This document shows, piece after piece, positions 36,056-45,276 of a stretch of 64,000 nucleotides of DNA. Source of the DNA: Planosporangium mesophilum. Its GTDB lineage: Bacteria; Actinomycetota; Actinomycetes; Mycobacteriales; Micromonosporaceae. The stretch lies in contig NZ_BOON01000003.1 in NCBI RefSeq assembly GCF_016863255.1, positions 28,923 through 92,922 of the forward strand. Direction: 5' to 3'. The notes under the pieces were generated by a model. The model had not been told where the DNA came from. It searched no databases and saw only the letters and a list, made by a program, of their open reading frames with translations. Position 1 is the stretch's first letter, and each line of letters starts with the position of its first letter. The translations under genes and the position numbers were made by a program.

Positions 36056-39000
36056 ATGATCAATGCCATGGCGCACGAACCCGGACTTCAGCTCACCAAG
36101 GATCTCTCCGATGCGCTCAGCTGGGTCCTGGACGTCGCGCCCACAACACCCGTACCGGTCGTTGTCCTGGCGGCGTACCTGGACTCGCTGGCGAAGGGTT
36201 ACGGGCTGTCGGACAGCCTGGAAGTTGATGCTGTGGGGCCACTTGAGCGGGTCGATCTTCCAGCGTCAGCTGTGGCTCTGATCAACCACTACTTGGCAGA
36301 CGGCGGTGCTTCGGTCGACGCGGACTCCCTGCGAGACCGGCTCTACTCCGTCTTCGCGGACCTCTCCCAGGACCGGCACGCCCGCAGCATTCTCGACAAG
36401 ACGCAGCCCTTGACCGATATCGAGCTGCTCTATCTGGGTCAGATCTACTGGAATCTCGAAGGCACGCCGACACGGCCCAAGCTGCCGATCCGGGCGGGGC
36501 AGGTCGTCATTGTTGCGGGAAAGCAGGTTTCCGCTGACGTCAAGGCTCCGAACGCGAACAAGGACTTCGCCACAATGAAGTGGACGGCCCGCGTCAACGA
36601 GCAGGGGCCGTACAAATCGTCGTCAGGACAAGGGTTCCGAAAGCAGGGAGCCCGCTTGGCCGTACTGGCTGCAGAACACATCATCCAGTGCAACCCGCAG
36701 CGCCCGCCCACCCTGGGAGGCGCATTCCTCCAGCTCACCCCATCCGACCGCGGTAGACATAGGATTTCGTCGATCGCTTGGCGTGAAGACAAACCAGGCT
36801 TGGCGACACCCGCCACGGTCGGTGCCGACCGTCAACGGCGTGGGCTCGACGCCGGGAAGCAGGGTGCGCCGGATCATCGATCGGTCGTCGAGCACAGCTT
36901 CGCTCGAATGAAGCTGGCCAGCGCGTTCGAGGGCCGCGAACCCGAGTTGGACGAGCTGGTGGAGTTCTGCACTACCGACGACGACCAACGCTTGCTTGTC
37001 GTCGGTGAGCGCTACTCCGGCAAGTCAGCGCTGATGGCGGAGTTCTTCGTGAACGCCGAAGCCCCCGACACCGTTCGGTTGGGCTACTTCGTGCCGCCAA
37101 ATCAGCGGCAGGATGCACGATCCGAAGCGATGGTGCGCCACCTGGTCCGCCAGGCCTACCTGCTGACGACAGGCGAGGAGTTGCACATCGACTCCACCAA
37201 CCCGGGCAGGCTGAGGGAACTGCTCGCCACGTGCGTCGGCCAAGCGAGACAGGATGGGCGTAGCGTTGTCCTGGTCGTCGACGGCATCGACGAGGACGTA
37301 TCGGACCGCCTGCAGGAGCAGACGATGATCAGCGTCCTGGGCGAGCTCTCGGTTCCCGGGCTCAAGGTGATCGTCTCGGCCTGGTCAGACCGGATTCCCG
37401 GGGCCGCCGCCGGCTGGCGGCAGCTGCCTGTTCGGCGTACCGAGTACCTCGCCGAATGCCTCAAGCAGATGGAGGCCGAACTCGAGAGTCTGTTCGACCA
37501 GGCTCCCACCCGGGGGATCCTGCAGTACCTGACGTTCGGATTCGGCGCCTTCCAGGCCGACGAGCTGGCGCAACTCACCGGCGGCAGTGTCCGAGCCATC
37601 CGCAAGACGCTGATTTGTTCCGAAGAGCGAGTGTTCAGCGCGGTACGCGAACCCGGCGAAGCCCGCCGCTGGGCCTTCGCGCACCCCAAATACGCCGAAG
37701 TGGCCCGAGCCTTGTTCGACGAGTCCGCGGGTGCCTGGCCGGCTGGAGAACTGACGTCGGCCGCTGCCGTGTCGGCGGAGGCTGAGACCGAGATTCGCCT
37801 TGAGGCCTGGGCAGGGTCGTTCCGAAACGCCGGGTGGCCAACCGAAACCCCCCGCTACCTGCTCACCCACTACCCGGAATCCTTGGCCGAGCGGGGCGAC
37901 CTGACCAGACTTTGCCAACTCTTGTTCGACCCTGGCTACCTCCGGGCTGTCGCTGGCAGGTTCGGCCCCGCCAACCCCATCTCCTTCCTCGTTGATCAGG
38001 CACTGCCGCTGGCGCTTCGCGCTGCGCAGGCCGGCGGGTCCACGGCCAGCCTGGAGACCATTGCGAAACTGGGAACGGTCCGCATCAACTACCAGGTGAC
38101 CGCCGACACCGTCCCGCTGGTCCTTCTGGAAGCTGTCGGACGCGTGGCAGGGCCGGTCGCCGCGAAACGACTCGCCACCCACATCATCGGACGCGACACC
38201 GACTCCGACCCCGGCGAGACGAGCGGCCGATCTGGCCCGTTCGAACCATTGAGCAGCTCCGCCGCCCAAACCGTCAGCGCCCTCGTTCGTGCCGGGCTGA
38301 CGGACATGGCGAAGGAGTACACCCTCACACGGGATGACCCGGGGGTCCACCTGGCGTACGCCCGAGCGCTCATCCACCAAGGCGACCAAGCTGGTGCGAT
38401 CGAGGCGGCCCACGCCTGGCAAAGCTCGATGGAGGATGCAGCCAAAGAGCAGCAACCCATGCCAGCTGACTTCTCCGCATTCGTGGAAAGCGCGCTAGGA
38501 CGCTTGGTGGAAGGTGAGATGGAGGATGCAGCCGAAGACGACCCGCCCACGCCAGGCGCACTCTTGGAAAGCGTTCTAGCACTCCTGGCGGAAGGCGGGG
38601 ACGAGACGTTCCGGGCAGCGGGACTCTCCATCGTGGGTGTGCGCGATGACTTCCGGAACCGATCCAGATGCGTGAGGCTATTCCGAGAGGCAGGCGATCA
38701 TGCCGGCGCGTCCGTACTGGCGATGCGACTTCTCGGGGAGTACCGCACGGTCGAGCACGCCGCCGGCGCTGTGGCGCTGGACGTCGCTGCAGCACTTGTG
38801 TGGGGCGGTCATGTCCAGGAGGCTTGGGAACTGATTTGTACCATCCCGGAGGTTGTCGTCGAGGCGGTCACCACCCTTCGAGGCCGACCGGGCATCGCCG
38901 ACCACCCTTTCTTGTTTCCGGGACCGAGAGTCCTTGACTTGCTCAAAACGGTCCCTGTACTGCCCCTCATCGAGGCCTTCCTCGCCACCGGAAACCATGC

Positions 39001-40645
39001 CGGCGCACGCCAGTTCCTGGCAGAGCACGTCCAGGGGAAGGAGTACGTGCAGATTCATGCCGCGCTCATGGTGAAAGCCGGAATGCCAGACGAAGCATTC
39101 ACTGCCATCGACACCATCGACACGCTTCCAGACAACACCCCCGGACTTGAACTGTCGCGGCCCTTCATGGTCACGCAGCACAAAATCGTGCTGTTCGCCC
39201 TCCTCGCCTGCGAGCATCCCGAATCGGGAGCGGCTGCCCGAGCAGTGGACCAAATCAAGAGGCTGATTGCCGGCTCCCACCCGGAGGCCCAGCCTGTGCT
39301 GTGGAGCCAGCTTGCACTGGCGCTGATTGCAGTACGCCGCGATGACGAGTTCGATTCCATCGTGGAGCGACTGGATGACCCGGGCGATGCACTTCTTCAC
39401 GGAGTGGAAGCCGCGGCCCGGCGCCGCGACCTCCAGGTCGCGTTGCGTTACGTTCACCACCAGCAATGGATGAACCCACGCGCCTCCGCCAAGGACCGGA
39501 TACAGGCGCTTGCCCTCTTAGCGATCTGTCACCTGGAGGCCAACAACCCGCAACAGGCCCAAAGTGCACTCGCCCAAGCCCTCGCCCTCGCCGCAAGCCC
39601 GACAGTGGCGACGAGCGTACGCCGTCAGGGAATCGTCGAGGCAGCGGTGGGTCGTGAGTTCGACTGGGAGCACATGCTCCGCCAAGGCCTCAAGACCGGA
39701 CTCGAAGCCGTGCGGGCCGCCGCGTACTGGCTGGAGGACCCGGAGGAACACCTCGACGCGTTAGAGGCTGCAACCGTTGCCGCGATCAAGCTTTGGAAAA
39801 CCTCGCGCGGAATTGATGACCGCGATGAGGACGGCGAGAATGGCCCACCCGCGGGACTGCCGGAATCCGGTCTTGACCCACTAGAGGCGGCCATTGGCAG
39901 CCGCGCGCCAGTCAGTTGGGCGGGCTGGCAGGAGGCCTTCGCGGCGCTGGCCGACGCCCTGAACAGAGCCGGCAATGAGGAGACCGCGGCAAGAGTTGCC
40001 ACCCTTGCTCTTCGCGTGGCGCTCGTGCAAAGACAGTTCGACGACCCGGGAACGCCAAGTCCCCCGATTTTGCTTGGCCGCCGGCTCATCGACCTCGTGC
40101 GTTTGGCGGGGGAACTAGAACCGGACGGGAAGCGCCAGATTCAGGAAGCCCTCGAGGACTCCTCCCAACGCCTGCAGCGGCTCTTCTCCCCTTTCGGGCC
40201 ACCTCGTGAGTCCTCCGCCCTGTGGGCTGCCGCGGAATCAATGTCTCGGGCGGCGATCGGCCAGCGAGACGACGCCCGCGCGCTCGTCACCGAGGCCAGC
40301 AGCGCAGTCGCGACAGCCCCGTCGACAGGTGCCGTGCCCGGGGCTCACGATGGCGTTCTTTCGCTCTGTGTGGAGACCCTGGCATTCTTGGGCGAGCCAG
40401 ACCTGGCCGCCCCACTACTCGGCTACATCTCGGACGCCCCGGTCGCGGCCCAGACAAATCTCTGCCTCGCCGATGGTTATCTCGACAAGGGCGACATCGC
40501 GGCGGCTTTCCAGTGCGCCTCCCGTGGGCTTAGCGACTGCCTCGATCCGACGATTCTGCGCCGTCTCGATCCAGATCTCGTCCCCAAGATCGCCGGATTC
40601 GAGGACCAACTCTGGAAAGCCAACTCCGGCCGGTCACTCGACTGA
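36056..40645 (+). CDS. STAND/NACHT-type NTPase with C-terminal TPR-like array
   Basis: A 1529-residue multidomain protein. Residues 1 to about 270 are a novel-looking N-terminal region with a helical start and a compact part containing MKWTARVNEQGPYKSSSGQG. The NTPase follows: FEGREPELDELVEFC, Walker A VVGERYSGKSAL (about 317-328), Walker B VVLVVDGIDED (about 403-413), then a winged-helix-like segment. Residues 560-1520 are degenerate helical pairs (TPR-like). This plan (effector - NTPase - repeats) is that of STAND sensors, several of which (Avs and relatives) are bacterial anti-phage proteins. Start could also be ATG 36068. Single gene, next to attR. Trigger and effector activity cannot be named. 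Confidence 0.82.
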   Translation: MINAMAHEPGLQLTKDLSDALSWVLDVAPTTPVPVVVLAAYLDSLAKGYGLSDSLEVDAVGPLERVDLPASAVALINHYLADGGASVDADSLRDRLYSVFADLSQDRHARSILDKTQPLTDIELLYLGQIYWNLEGTPTRPKLPIRAGQVVIVAGKQVSADVKAPNANKDFATMKWTARVNEQGPYKSSSGQGFRKQGARLAVLAAEHIIQCNPQRPPTLGGAFLQLTPSDRGRHRISSIAWREDKPGLATPATVGADRQRRGLDAGKQGAPDHRSVVEHSFARMKLASAFEGREPELDELVEFCTTDDDQRLLVVGERYSGKSALMAEFFVNAEAPDTVRLGYFVPPNQRQDARSEAMVRHLVRQAYLLTTGEELHIDSTNPGRLRELLATCVGQARQDGRSVVLVVDGIDEDVSDRLQEQTMISVLGELSVPGLKVIVSAWSDRIPGAAAGWRQLPVRRTEYLAECLKQMEAELESLFDQAPTRGILQYLTFGFGAFQADELAQLTGGSVRAIRKTLICSEERVFSAVREPGEARRWAFAHPKYAEVARALFDESAGAWPAGELTSAAAVSAEAETEIRLEAWAGSFRNAGWPTETPRYLLTHYPESLAERGDLTRLCQLLFDPGYLRAVAGRFGPANPISFLVDQALPLALRAAQAGGSTASLETIAKLGTVRINYQVTADTVPLVLLEAVGRVAGPVAAKRLATHIIGRDTDSDPGETSGRSGPFEPLSSSAAQTVSALVRAGLTDMAKEYTLTRDDPGVHLAYARALIHQGDQAGAIEAAHAWQSSMEDAAKEQQPMPADFSAFVESALGRLVEGEMEDAAEDDPPTPGALLESVLALLAEGGDETFRAAGLSIVGVRDDFRNRSRCVRLFREAGDHAGASVLAMRLLGEYRTVEHAAGAVALDVAAALVWGGHVQEAWELICTIPEVVVEAVTTLRGRPGIADHPFLFPGPRVLDLLKTVPVLPLIEAFLATGNHAGARQFLAEHVQGKEYVQIHAALMVKAGMPDEAFTAIDTIDTLPDNTPGLELSRPFMVTQHKIVLFALLACEHPESGAAARAVDQIKRLIAGSHPEAQPVLWSQLALALIAVRRDDEFDSIVERLDDPGDALLHGVEAAARRRDLQVALRYVHHQQWMNPRASAKDRIQALALLAICHLEANNPQQAQSALAQALALAASPTVATSVRRQGIVEAAVGREFDWEHMLRQGLKTGLEAVRAAAYWLEDPEEHLDALEAATVAAIKLWKTSRGIDDRDEDGENGPPAGLPESGLDPLEAAIGSRAPVSWAGWQEAFAALADALNRAGNEETAARVATLALRVALVQRQFDDPGTPSPPILLGRRLIDLVRLAGELEPDGKRQIQEALEDSSQRLQRLFSPFGPPRESSALWAAAESMSRAAIGQRDDARALVTEASSAVATAPSTGAVPGAHDGVLSLCVETLAFLGEPDLAAPLLGYISDAPVAAQTNLCLADGYLDKGDIAAAFQCASRGLSDCLDPTILRRLDPDLVPKIAGFEDQLWKANSGRSLD
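38428..38598 (+). repeat. Imperfect tandem duplication inside the STAND gene
   Basis: A unit beginning GATGGAGGATGCAGCC occurs at 38428 and again at 38518. Each copy continues with a similar stretch ending near GTGGAAGG / GCGGAAGG. The copies are about 90 and 81 bp, in frame, and encode SMEDAAKE... and EMEDAAED... segments of the repeat array. Confidence 0.75.
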
Positions 40646-40677
40646 CGCCAATCTTTCAGAGCCTGGTAAATAGGGTT

Positions 40678-40905
40678 TCAGGCGCGTTGGTGGCGGGCGA
40701 GGCGGCGGGTCATGACGATGATCATGGCCCATTGGGCCATCGCAGCATGGTGGTCGGGCAGCCGTTCGTAGTCGCGGACGGTGCATCGGCACCGGTTGAT
40801 CCAGGAGAAGGTGCGTTCTACGCATCACCTGCGATGCAGCACGACGAAGGTGGTCTGCCCGGCGAGCCTGGCGACGATCCGCGCGTCGTAGCCTCGGGTC
40901 GCCCG
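40678..40905 (-). pseudogene. IS5-family transposase C-terminal remnant
   Basis: The minus strand reads TTFVVLHRR, stop, CVERTFSWINRCRCTVRDY followed by ERLPDHHAAMAQWAMIIVMT and ends RRLARHQRA. This is the typical DDE transposase end of IS5-group elements (RRWVVERTF...). The Trp codon of RRW has become TGA, so the fragment is dead. The rest of the transposase and the terminal inverted repeats are missing. Confidence 0.8.
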
Positions 40906-40917
40906 GCCGACGGTCTC

Positions 40918-41094
40918 CGCGCCCCGTACCGACCGGGGGAGACCACCGACCCGGCCGACCGGACGTTCCGCGATCGGCTACGCCGACGCTTCGACACCCT
41001 GGAGCCCGAGCGCGCCACCAAGGCGACCGAACTCGACGCGCTGGAAGCGGTGCGGGACAGTGAGCCGATCCGGATCAAGCCCGCTTCCGCCTGA
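40918..41094 (+). pseudogene. Serine recombinase C-terminal fragment
   Basis: An open stretch encoding DRTFRDRLRRRFDTLEPERA then TKATELDALEA resembles the coiled-coil end of large serine recombinases found in actinomycete genomes. No catalytic domain precedes it, and the transposase remnant abuts it on the other strand. It is probably the tail of an integrase from a lost element. Confidence 0.5.
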
Positions 41095-41153
41095 CGCTCA
41101 CCGACGACTCCGCCCAGCTGCTGGCCGAGGCCGTGGGCGCCGAACCCGGTACT

Positions 41154-41189
41154 GGTGCCCATTCGACTGCCACCCCGCCGGGAGCACCA
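41154..41189 (+). other. Degenerate tRNA 3'-end-like sequence, possible old att scar
   Basis: GGTGCCCATTCGACT then GCCGGGAGCACCA parallel the tRNA-Arg 3' end (GGTGCGCAGGTTCGAAT, GCCGGGGGCACCA). The resemblance continues into the flank: CTGAACAGC three bases later and AAAAG before a terminator stem occur in both places. The T-stem no longer pairs properly, so it is not a functional tRNA. Confidence 0.45.
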
Positions 41190-41204
41190 CATCTGAACAG
41201 CACA

Positions 41205-41230
41205 AAAGCCCGGACCCAGGTCCGGGCTTT
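41205..41230 (+). terminator. Rho-independent terminator
   Basis: A perfect 12-bp stem AAAGCCCGGACC / GGTCCGGGCTTT with a 2-nt spacer (effective loop six) followed by TTTCG. It stands 15 bp beyond the tRNA-like remnant. Confidence 0.8.
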
Positions 41231-41507
41231 TTCGTCCTTGCCCAGTCTTTGCCCGCCTGCCATCCCAAGGCCGCCGCCCCGGCACGCACGGTGATCGCAC
41301 GGTGGCTTGAGATCACCCGGCCGAGGATGCGCCTGCTGCCGAAAACCTTCCGGAAATTCTTGCTATTCGATCAAGCCATCGGCGGTTCCACTGGTCGATG
41401 GTCACCCACGACAGCCCACATCACCATGCTCTTGCCTTATCGAAACACTTCGAATAATACTCGGAACATTCCGCCGTGGGCTACCCACGACCTCCGAGGA
41501 GGCATCA

Positions 41508-42194
41508 GTGTCCCGTATCCGTCGACCCTTGGCCGCCGCACTGACGATGCTGGCCGCCGGCGCCGCCGCCGCAGTGGCGATCACCGTCAACGCCGCGCCG
41601 GCCAACGCCGCTACCTGCAACGGCTACGTCGGGCTGACTTTCGACGACGGCCCGAACGCGAGCAACACCACCCAGCTGCTCAGCGCGCTCAAGCAGAACG
41701 GCCTGCGGGCCACCATGTTCAACGAGGGCCAGTACGCCGCGCAGTACCCGTCCCAGGTCCGGGCCGAGGTGGCCGCCGGCATGTGGATCGGAAACCACAG
41801 CTACACCCACCCGCACATGACCCAGCTCAGCCAATGGCAGATGGACTCCGAGATCGCCCGCACCCAGCAGGCGATCTCGGCAGCCGGTGGCGGCATCCCG
41901 AGGCTGTTCCGACCCCCGTACGGGGAGACCAACTCCACGCTCAAGTCCGTGGAGGCCAAGTACGGCCTCCGCGAGATCATCTGGGACGTCGACTCACAGG
42001 ACTGGAACGGCGCCGGCGTCGCGCAGATCGTGCAGGCCGCCGGCAGGCTGCAGAACGGTCAGATCATCCTCATGCACGACTGGCCGGCCAACACCGTCGC
42101 AGCGATCCCGCAGATCGCGTCGAACCTGCGCAGCCGCGGCCTGTGCGCCGGCATGATCTCGCCGTTCACCGGGCGCGCCGTCGCCCCGGCCTGA
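41508..42194 (+). CDS. Secreted polysaccharide deacetylase (acetylxylan esterase-like, CE4)
   Basis: A 228-residue secreted enzyme: signal peptide of about 34 residues (basic RIRRP start, Ala-rich core, cleavage after ANA), then a carbohydrate esterase family 4 domain. The metal and catalytic motifs are complete: TFDDGPN (motif 1), HSYTHPHM (motif 2), RPPYGE (motif 3), DVDSQDW (motif 4) and LMHDWP (motif 5). Sequence closely resembles the catalytic domain of Streptomyces AxeA-type acetylxylan esterases, without their cellulose-binding module. GTG 41508 follows GAGGAGG. Probably acts on acetylated xylan or chito-oligomers outside the cell. Confidence 0.9.
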   Translation: MSRIRRPLAAALTMLAAGAAAAVAITVNAAPANAATCNGYVGLTFDDGPNASNTTQLLSALKQNGLRATMFNEGQYAAQYPSQVRAEVAAGMWIGNHSYTHPHMTQLSQWQMDSEIARTQQAISAAGGGIPRLFRPPYGETNSTLKSVEAKYGLREIIWDVDSQDWNGAGVAQIVQAAGRLQNGQIILMHDWPANTVAAIPQIASNLRSRGLCAGMISPFTGRAVAPA

Positions 42195-42963
<769 letters not shown>

Positions 42964-42984
42964 AATAGCGGCCAGCTATCGAAC

Positions 42985-43020
42985 AGATGCCCGACGGCGC
43001 AAGCCCGCCGTCGGGCATCT
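42985..43020 (+). terminator. Terminator after the orphan subunit c gene
   Basis: A perfect 14-bp inverted repeat AGATGCCCGACGGC / GCCGTCGGGCATCT with an 8-nt loop, 21 bp after the stop codon. Confidence 0.8.
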
Positions 43021-43045
43021 CTGCATGGTGATGCGGACGGCAAGG

Positions 43046-43510
43046 TCAGCCTAGGACCCGCTCGTAACACACGGAGACCGACGAGCCCACGTAGCTGCCG
43101 AACAGCGGGATGCTGCGGTAGCCCTCCCGCTCGTAGAAACGGATCGCGTCAGGCTGGGCGGTGCCGGTCTCCAGCCGGAGACTCAGCCAACCCCGGGCGA
43201 CCGCGGCCTGCTCCAGGGCGCGCAGGATGCCGGTGGCGACCCCGGTGCCTCGCGCGTCCGGGACCACGTACATCCGCTTGATCTCCGCGACCGACGCATC
43301 CAGCCGGCGGAGCGCACCACAGCCGAGGGCCCTCCCCTGTTCCCGGTCGACCGCGACGAGGAACACGTCGATGTCGGCGGCCGACGGCGGTGTTCCCGGC
43401 TCATGGTCGTCACAGCCGTACCGCTCGTCGAGTTCGGCCCGCTGCGCCGCGCGCAGTGCCGTACCCGCCGGGTCGTCCCACGGCCGTTCCTCGATCAACC
43501 AGTCCGCCAC
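43046..43510 (-). CDS. GNAT family N-acetyltransferase
   Basis: A 154-residue acetyl-CoA-dependent transferase. The acetyl-CoA pyrophosphate loop is ARGTGVATGILRALE, preceded by the strand EIKRMYVVP and followed by RLETGTAQPDAIRFYEREGY, all standard for the fold. Substrate unknown. It is divergent from a TetR gene; a perfect 14-bp palindrome in the 75-bp gap suggests both are controlled by that regulator. Confidence 0.88.
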   Translation of the reverse strand: MADWLIEERPWDDPAGTALRAAQRAELDERYGCDDHEPGTPPSAADIDVFLVAVDREQGRALGCGALRRLDASVAEIKRMYVVPDARGTGVATGILRALEQAAVARGWLSLRLETGTAQPDAIRFYEREGYRSIPLFGSYVGSSVSVCYERVLG

Positions 43511-43541
43511 GCTCGCCTCCTAGGTCATAGCAGATGTTACG

Positions 43542-43555
43542 GTAACGATCGTTAC
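43542..43555. promoter_or_regulatory. Candidate TetR operator
   Basis: Perfect 14-bp palindrome GTAACGATCGTTAC in the gap between the divergent GNAT and TetR genes; a further half site GTTACG lies upstream. TetR regulators commonly bind such sites in their own intergenic region. Confidence 0.65.
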
Positions 43556-43585
43556 GGAATGATGAACTGACCGCGGGAGCGCGCC

Positions 43586-44173
43586 ATGTCACGCACGGCC
43601 GACCGTCCCACCCAGGAGAAACTGCTATCCAGAGCAGTCTGGGACGTCCTCGCGGAACAGGGCCTCGACCGGCTCACCATCCGCGCCGTCGCGGGGGCCG
43701 CCGGCTGCACCACCGGCCTGGTCATGCACCGCTTCCCCAACCGGCGGGCGCTGCTGCTGCACGCCCGCCACCTGCTGCACGAGCGCACCCGGCAACGGAT
43801 GGAGGCCCGCGAGGCGACCGCCACCGACCCGCGCGCCGCACTGCGGGCGGTACTCGCCCAGAGCCTTGCCGTCGACGCCGACAGCCGTACCCACGCCGTG
43901 GTCTGGCTCGGCTTCCTCGCCGCGGCCGTCAGCGACCCCGAACTCGCCGAGGCCCACCGCACCCACAACCGCGCCTGGCGGACCCGCCTGATCCGGCTCG
44001 TCTCGGCCGCTGCGCCCGGCTGGCCCGAGTCGCGGGTGACCACCACCGCGAACGCCCTCATCGCCTTGGTCGAGGGGACCGCCGTACTCGCCGCCGCAGA
44101 CCCGGAAGCCTACCCGCCGGACGCGCAGCGCACCGCGCTCGACGCCACGCTCACCGCGTACGGCCTCGCCTGA
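43586..44173 (+). CDS. TetR family transcriptional regulator
   Basis: A 195-residue repressor: N-terminal HTH (LTIRAVAGAAGCTTGLVMHRF) and a helical ligand domain. The C-terminal region resembles the TetR_C-type of general detoxification regulators. Likely self-regulated through the palindrome upstream of its start. Ligand unknown. Confidence 0.9.
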   Translation: MSRTADRPTQEKLLSRAVWDVLAEQGLDRLTIRAVAGAAGCTTGLVMHRFPNRRALLLHARHLLHERTRQRMEAREATATDPRAALRAVLAQSLAVDADSRTHAVVWLGFLAAAVSDPELAEAHRTHNRAWRTRLIRLVSAAAPGWPESRVTTTANALIALVEGTAVLAAADPEAYPPDAQRTALDATLTAYGLA

Positions 44174-44594
44174 GCCCCTACGACGCAGTCGCTCACCCGA
44201 CCACGACGACAAGCGTCTGCCCGTCCGCCAACTCACCGCCGACCACGACAAGGAAGACCTGGTCGTCTGCCAACTCCGCGAGTTCACGTAGCGGCAGGAT
44301 GTACCCGATGCGCCGTGGTGCCGATCCTGCGCAGCAATCCGAGCATTCGTGAACAGTGGAGATATCGGTTTGAGAGCTTCAGGCGCGGTGACACAGCGGC
44401 GAAATGGACAACGTACGGCTGACGATGATGACATCGACCGCTCGGCATCCGTTACTCACCTTGCCAGCGGCGCGTACCCCCGAAACCGGCACCCGACAGT
44501 GGCCTATCCGGCGCATCGGCGCGCCGTGAGGTCGATATTCACATAGATGACTCACTGCCACGATGGGTTCACCGTTCCGTGACGGAAGGATCTC
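44174..44594. other. Intergenic region without a supported gene
   Basis: 421 bp. Open frames here are short and lack ribosome binding sites. A decayed coding tail is possible at 44195-44292 on the plus strand (DHDKEDLVVCQLREFT then stop) but nothing identifies it. Confidence 0.4.
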
Positions 44595-45056
44595 GTGGTG
44601 GGCTTGTCTGAGCTGTGGACACGGATGTCTACGCGACAGCGAATCGTATCGGTGGCCGGATTGGGAATGACCTCGACGCTTGTGTTCTGCTGTGGCGGCC
44701 TGGTCGCATTAGGCGCGGTCGTAGGGCCGCCGTCGGAGCCGCCAGCCGCACCGAAGCCACCAGCCGTCGCGCCGGTGAAGCCGGTAGAGGCCGTGCCGTC
44801 GGTATCTGAGTCACCGTCGGAATCGCCCACGCCATCGGCTGCGCCGACAACCGTGGCCCCTCCGCCTCCAGTTCAGATCACGGTAGCCCCGCCACCCGTA
44901 CAGACGACGGACGCACCGCCTCCCCCGCCGCCAGCCGGTGTGTACTACGCCAACTGTGCTGCGGTACGTGCGGCGGGTAAGGCTCCATTGCACTCATGGG
45001 AGCCCGGATATCGGCTGGGACTCGACCGTGATCACGACGGCGTGGCCTGCGAGTAG
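44595..45056 (+). CDS. Excalibur calcium-binding domain protein
   Basis: A 153-residue protein with an N-terminal membrane segment (IVSVAGLGMTSTLVFCCGGL), a Pro/Ala/Val-rich stalk of about 65 residues and a C-terminal excalibur domain (YYANCAAVRAAGKAPL ... DRDHDGVACE) that binds calcium through the DxDxDG loop and has paired cysteines. Probably a cell-surface protein. GTG 44595 follows GGAAGGAT. Confidence 0.87.
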   Translation: MVGLSELWTRMSTRQRIVSVAGLGMTSTLVFCCGGLVALGAVVGPPSEPPAAPKPPAVAPVKPVEAVPSVSESPSESPTPSAAPTTVAPPPPVQITVAPPPVQTTDAPPPPPPAGVYYANCAAVRAAGKAPLHSWEPGYRLGLDRDHDGVACE

Positions 45057-45276
45057 CAGGGCCTTTCGCCGGTGGGTCCCACCCTGCGGCATGCGGTGTT
45101 ATTCTTCCGCCGGGTGCGGCCTACCGCCCAACCCCTTCGGGCTCACCCCAGCGGAGCCGATGAGGGGCAAAGGGGGATGACCTCCCGGGCCGGTTCCCGT
45201 GTGGCACGTCAGCCTCCGACGCCGTCGGGTCGGCTGCTGGGGAGCTGGTCTGGTGGTGTCGAGTGAGGATCTGCAC

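Noticed and set aside
41154..41189. Functional tRNA gene at the terminator after the island
   Set aside because: Only a 3'-end-like stretch is present; the T-stem does not pair and no D-arm or anticodon arm precedes it.
43586..44434. Minus-strand frame opposite the TetR gene
   Set aside because: Its product is repetitive Arg/Gly/Val sequence; the plus strand has a complete TetR HTH and a matching operator.
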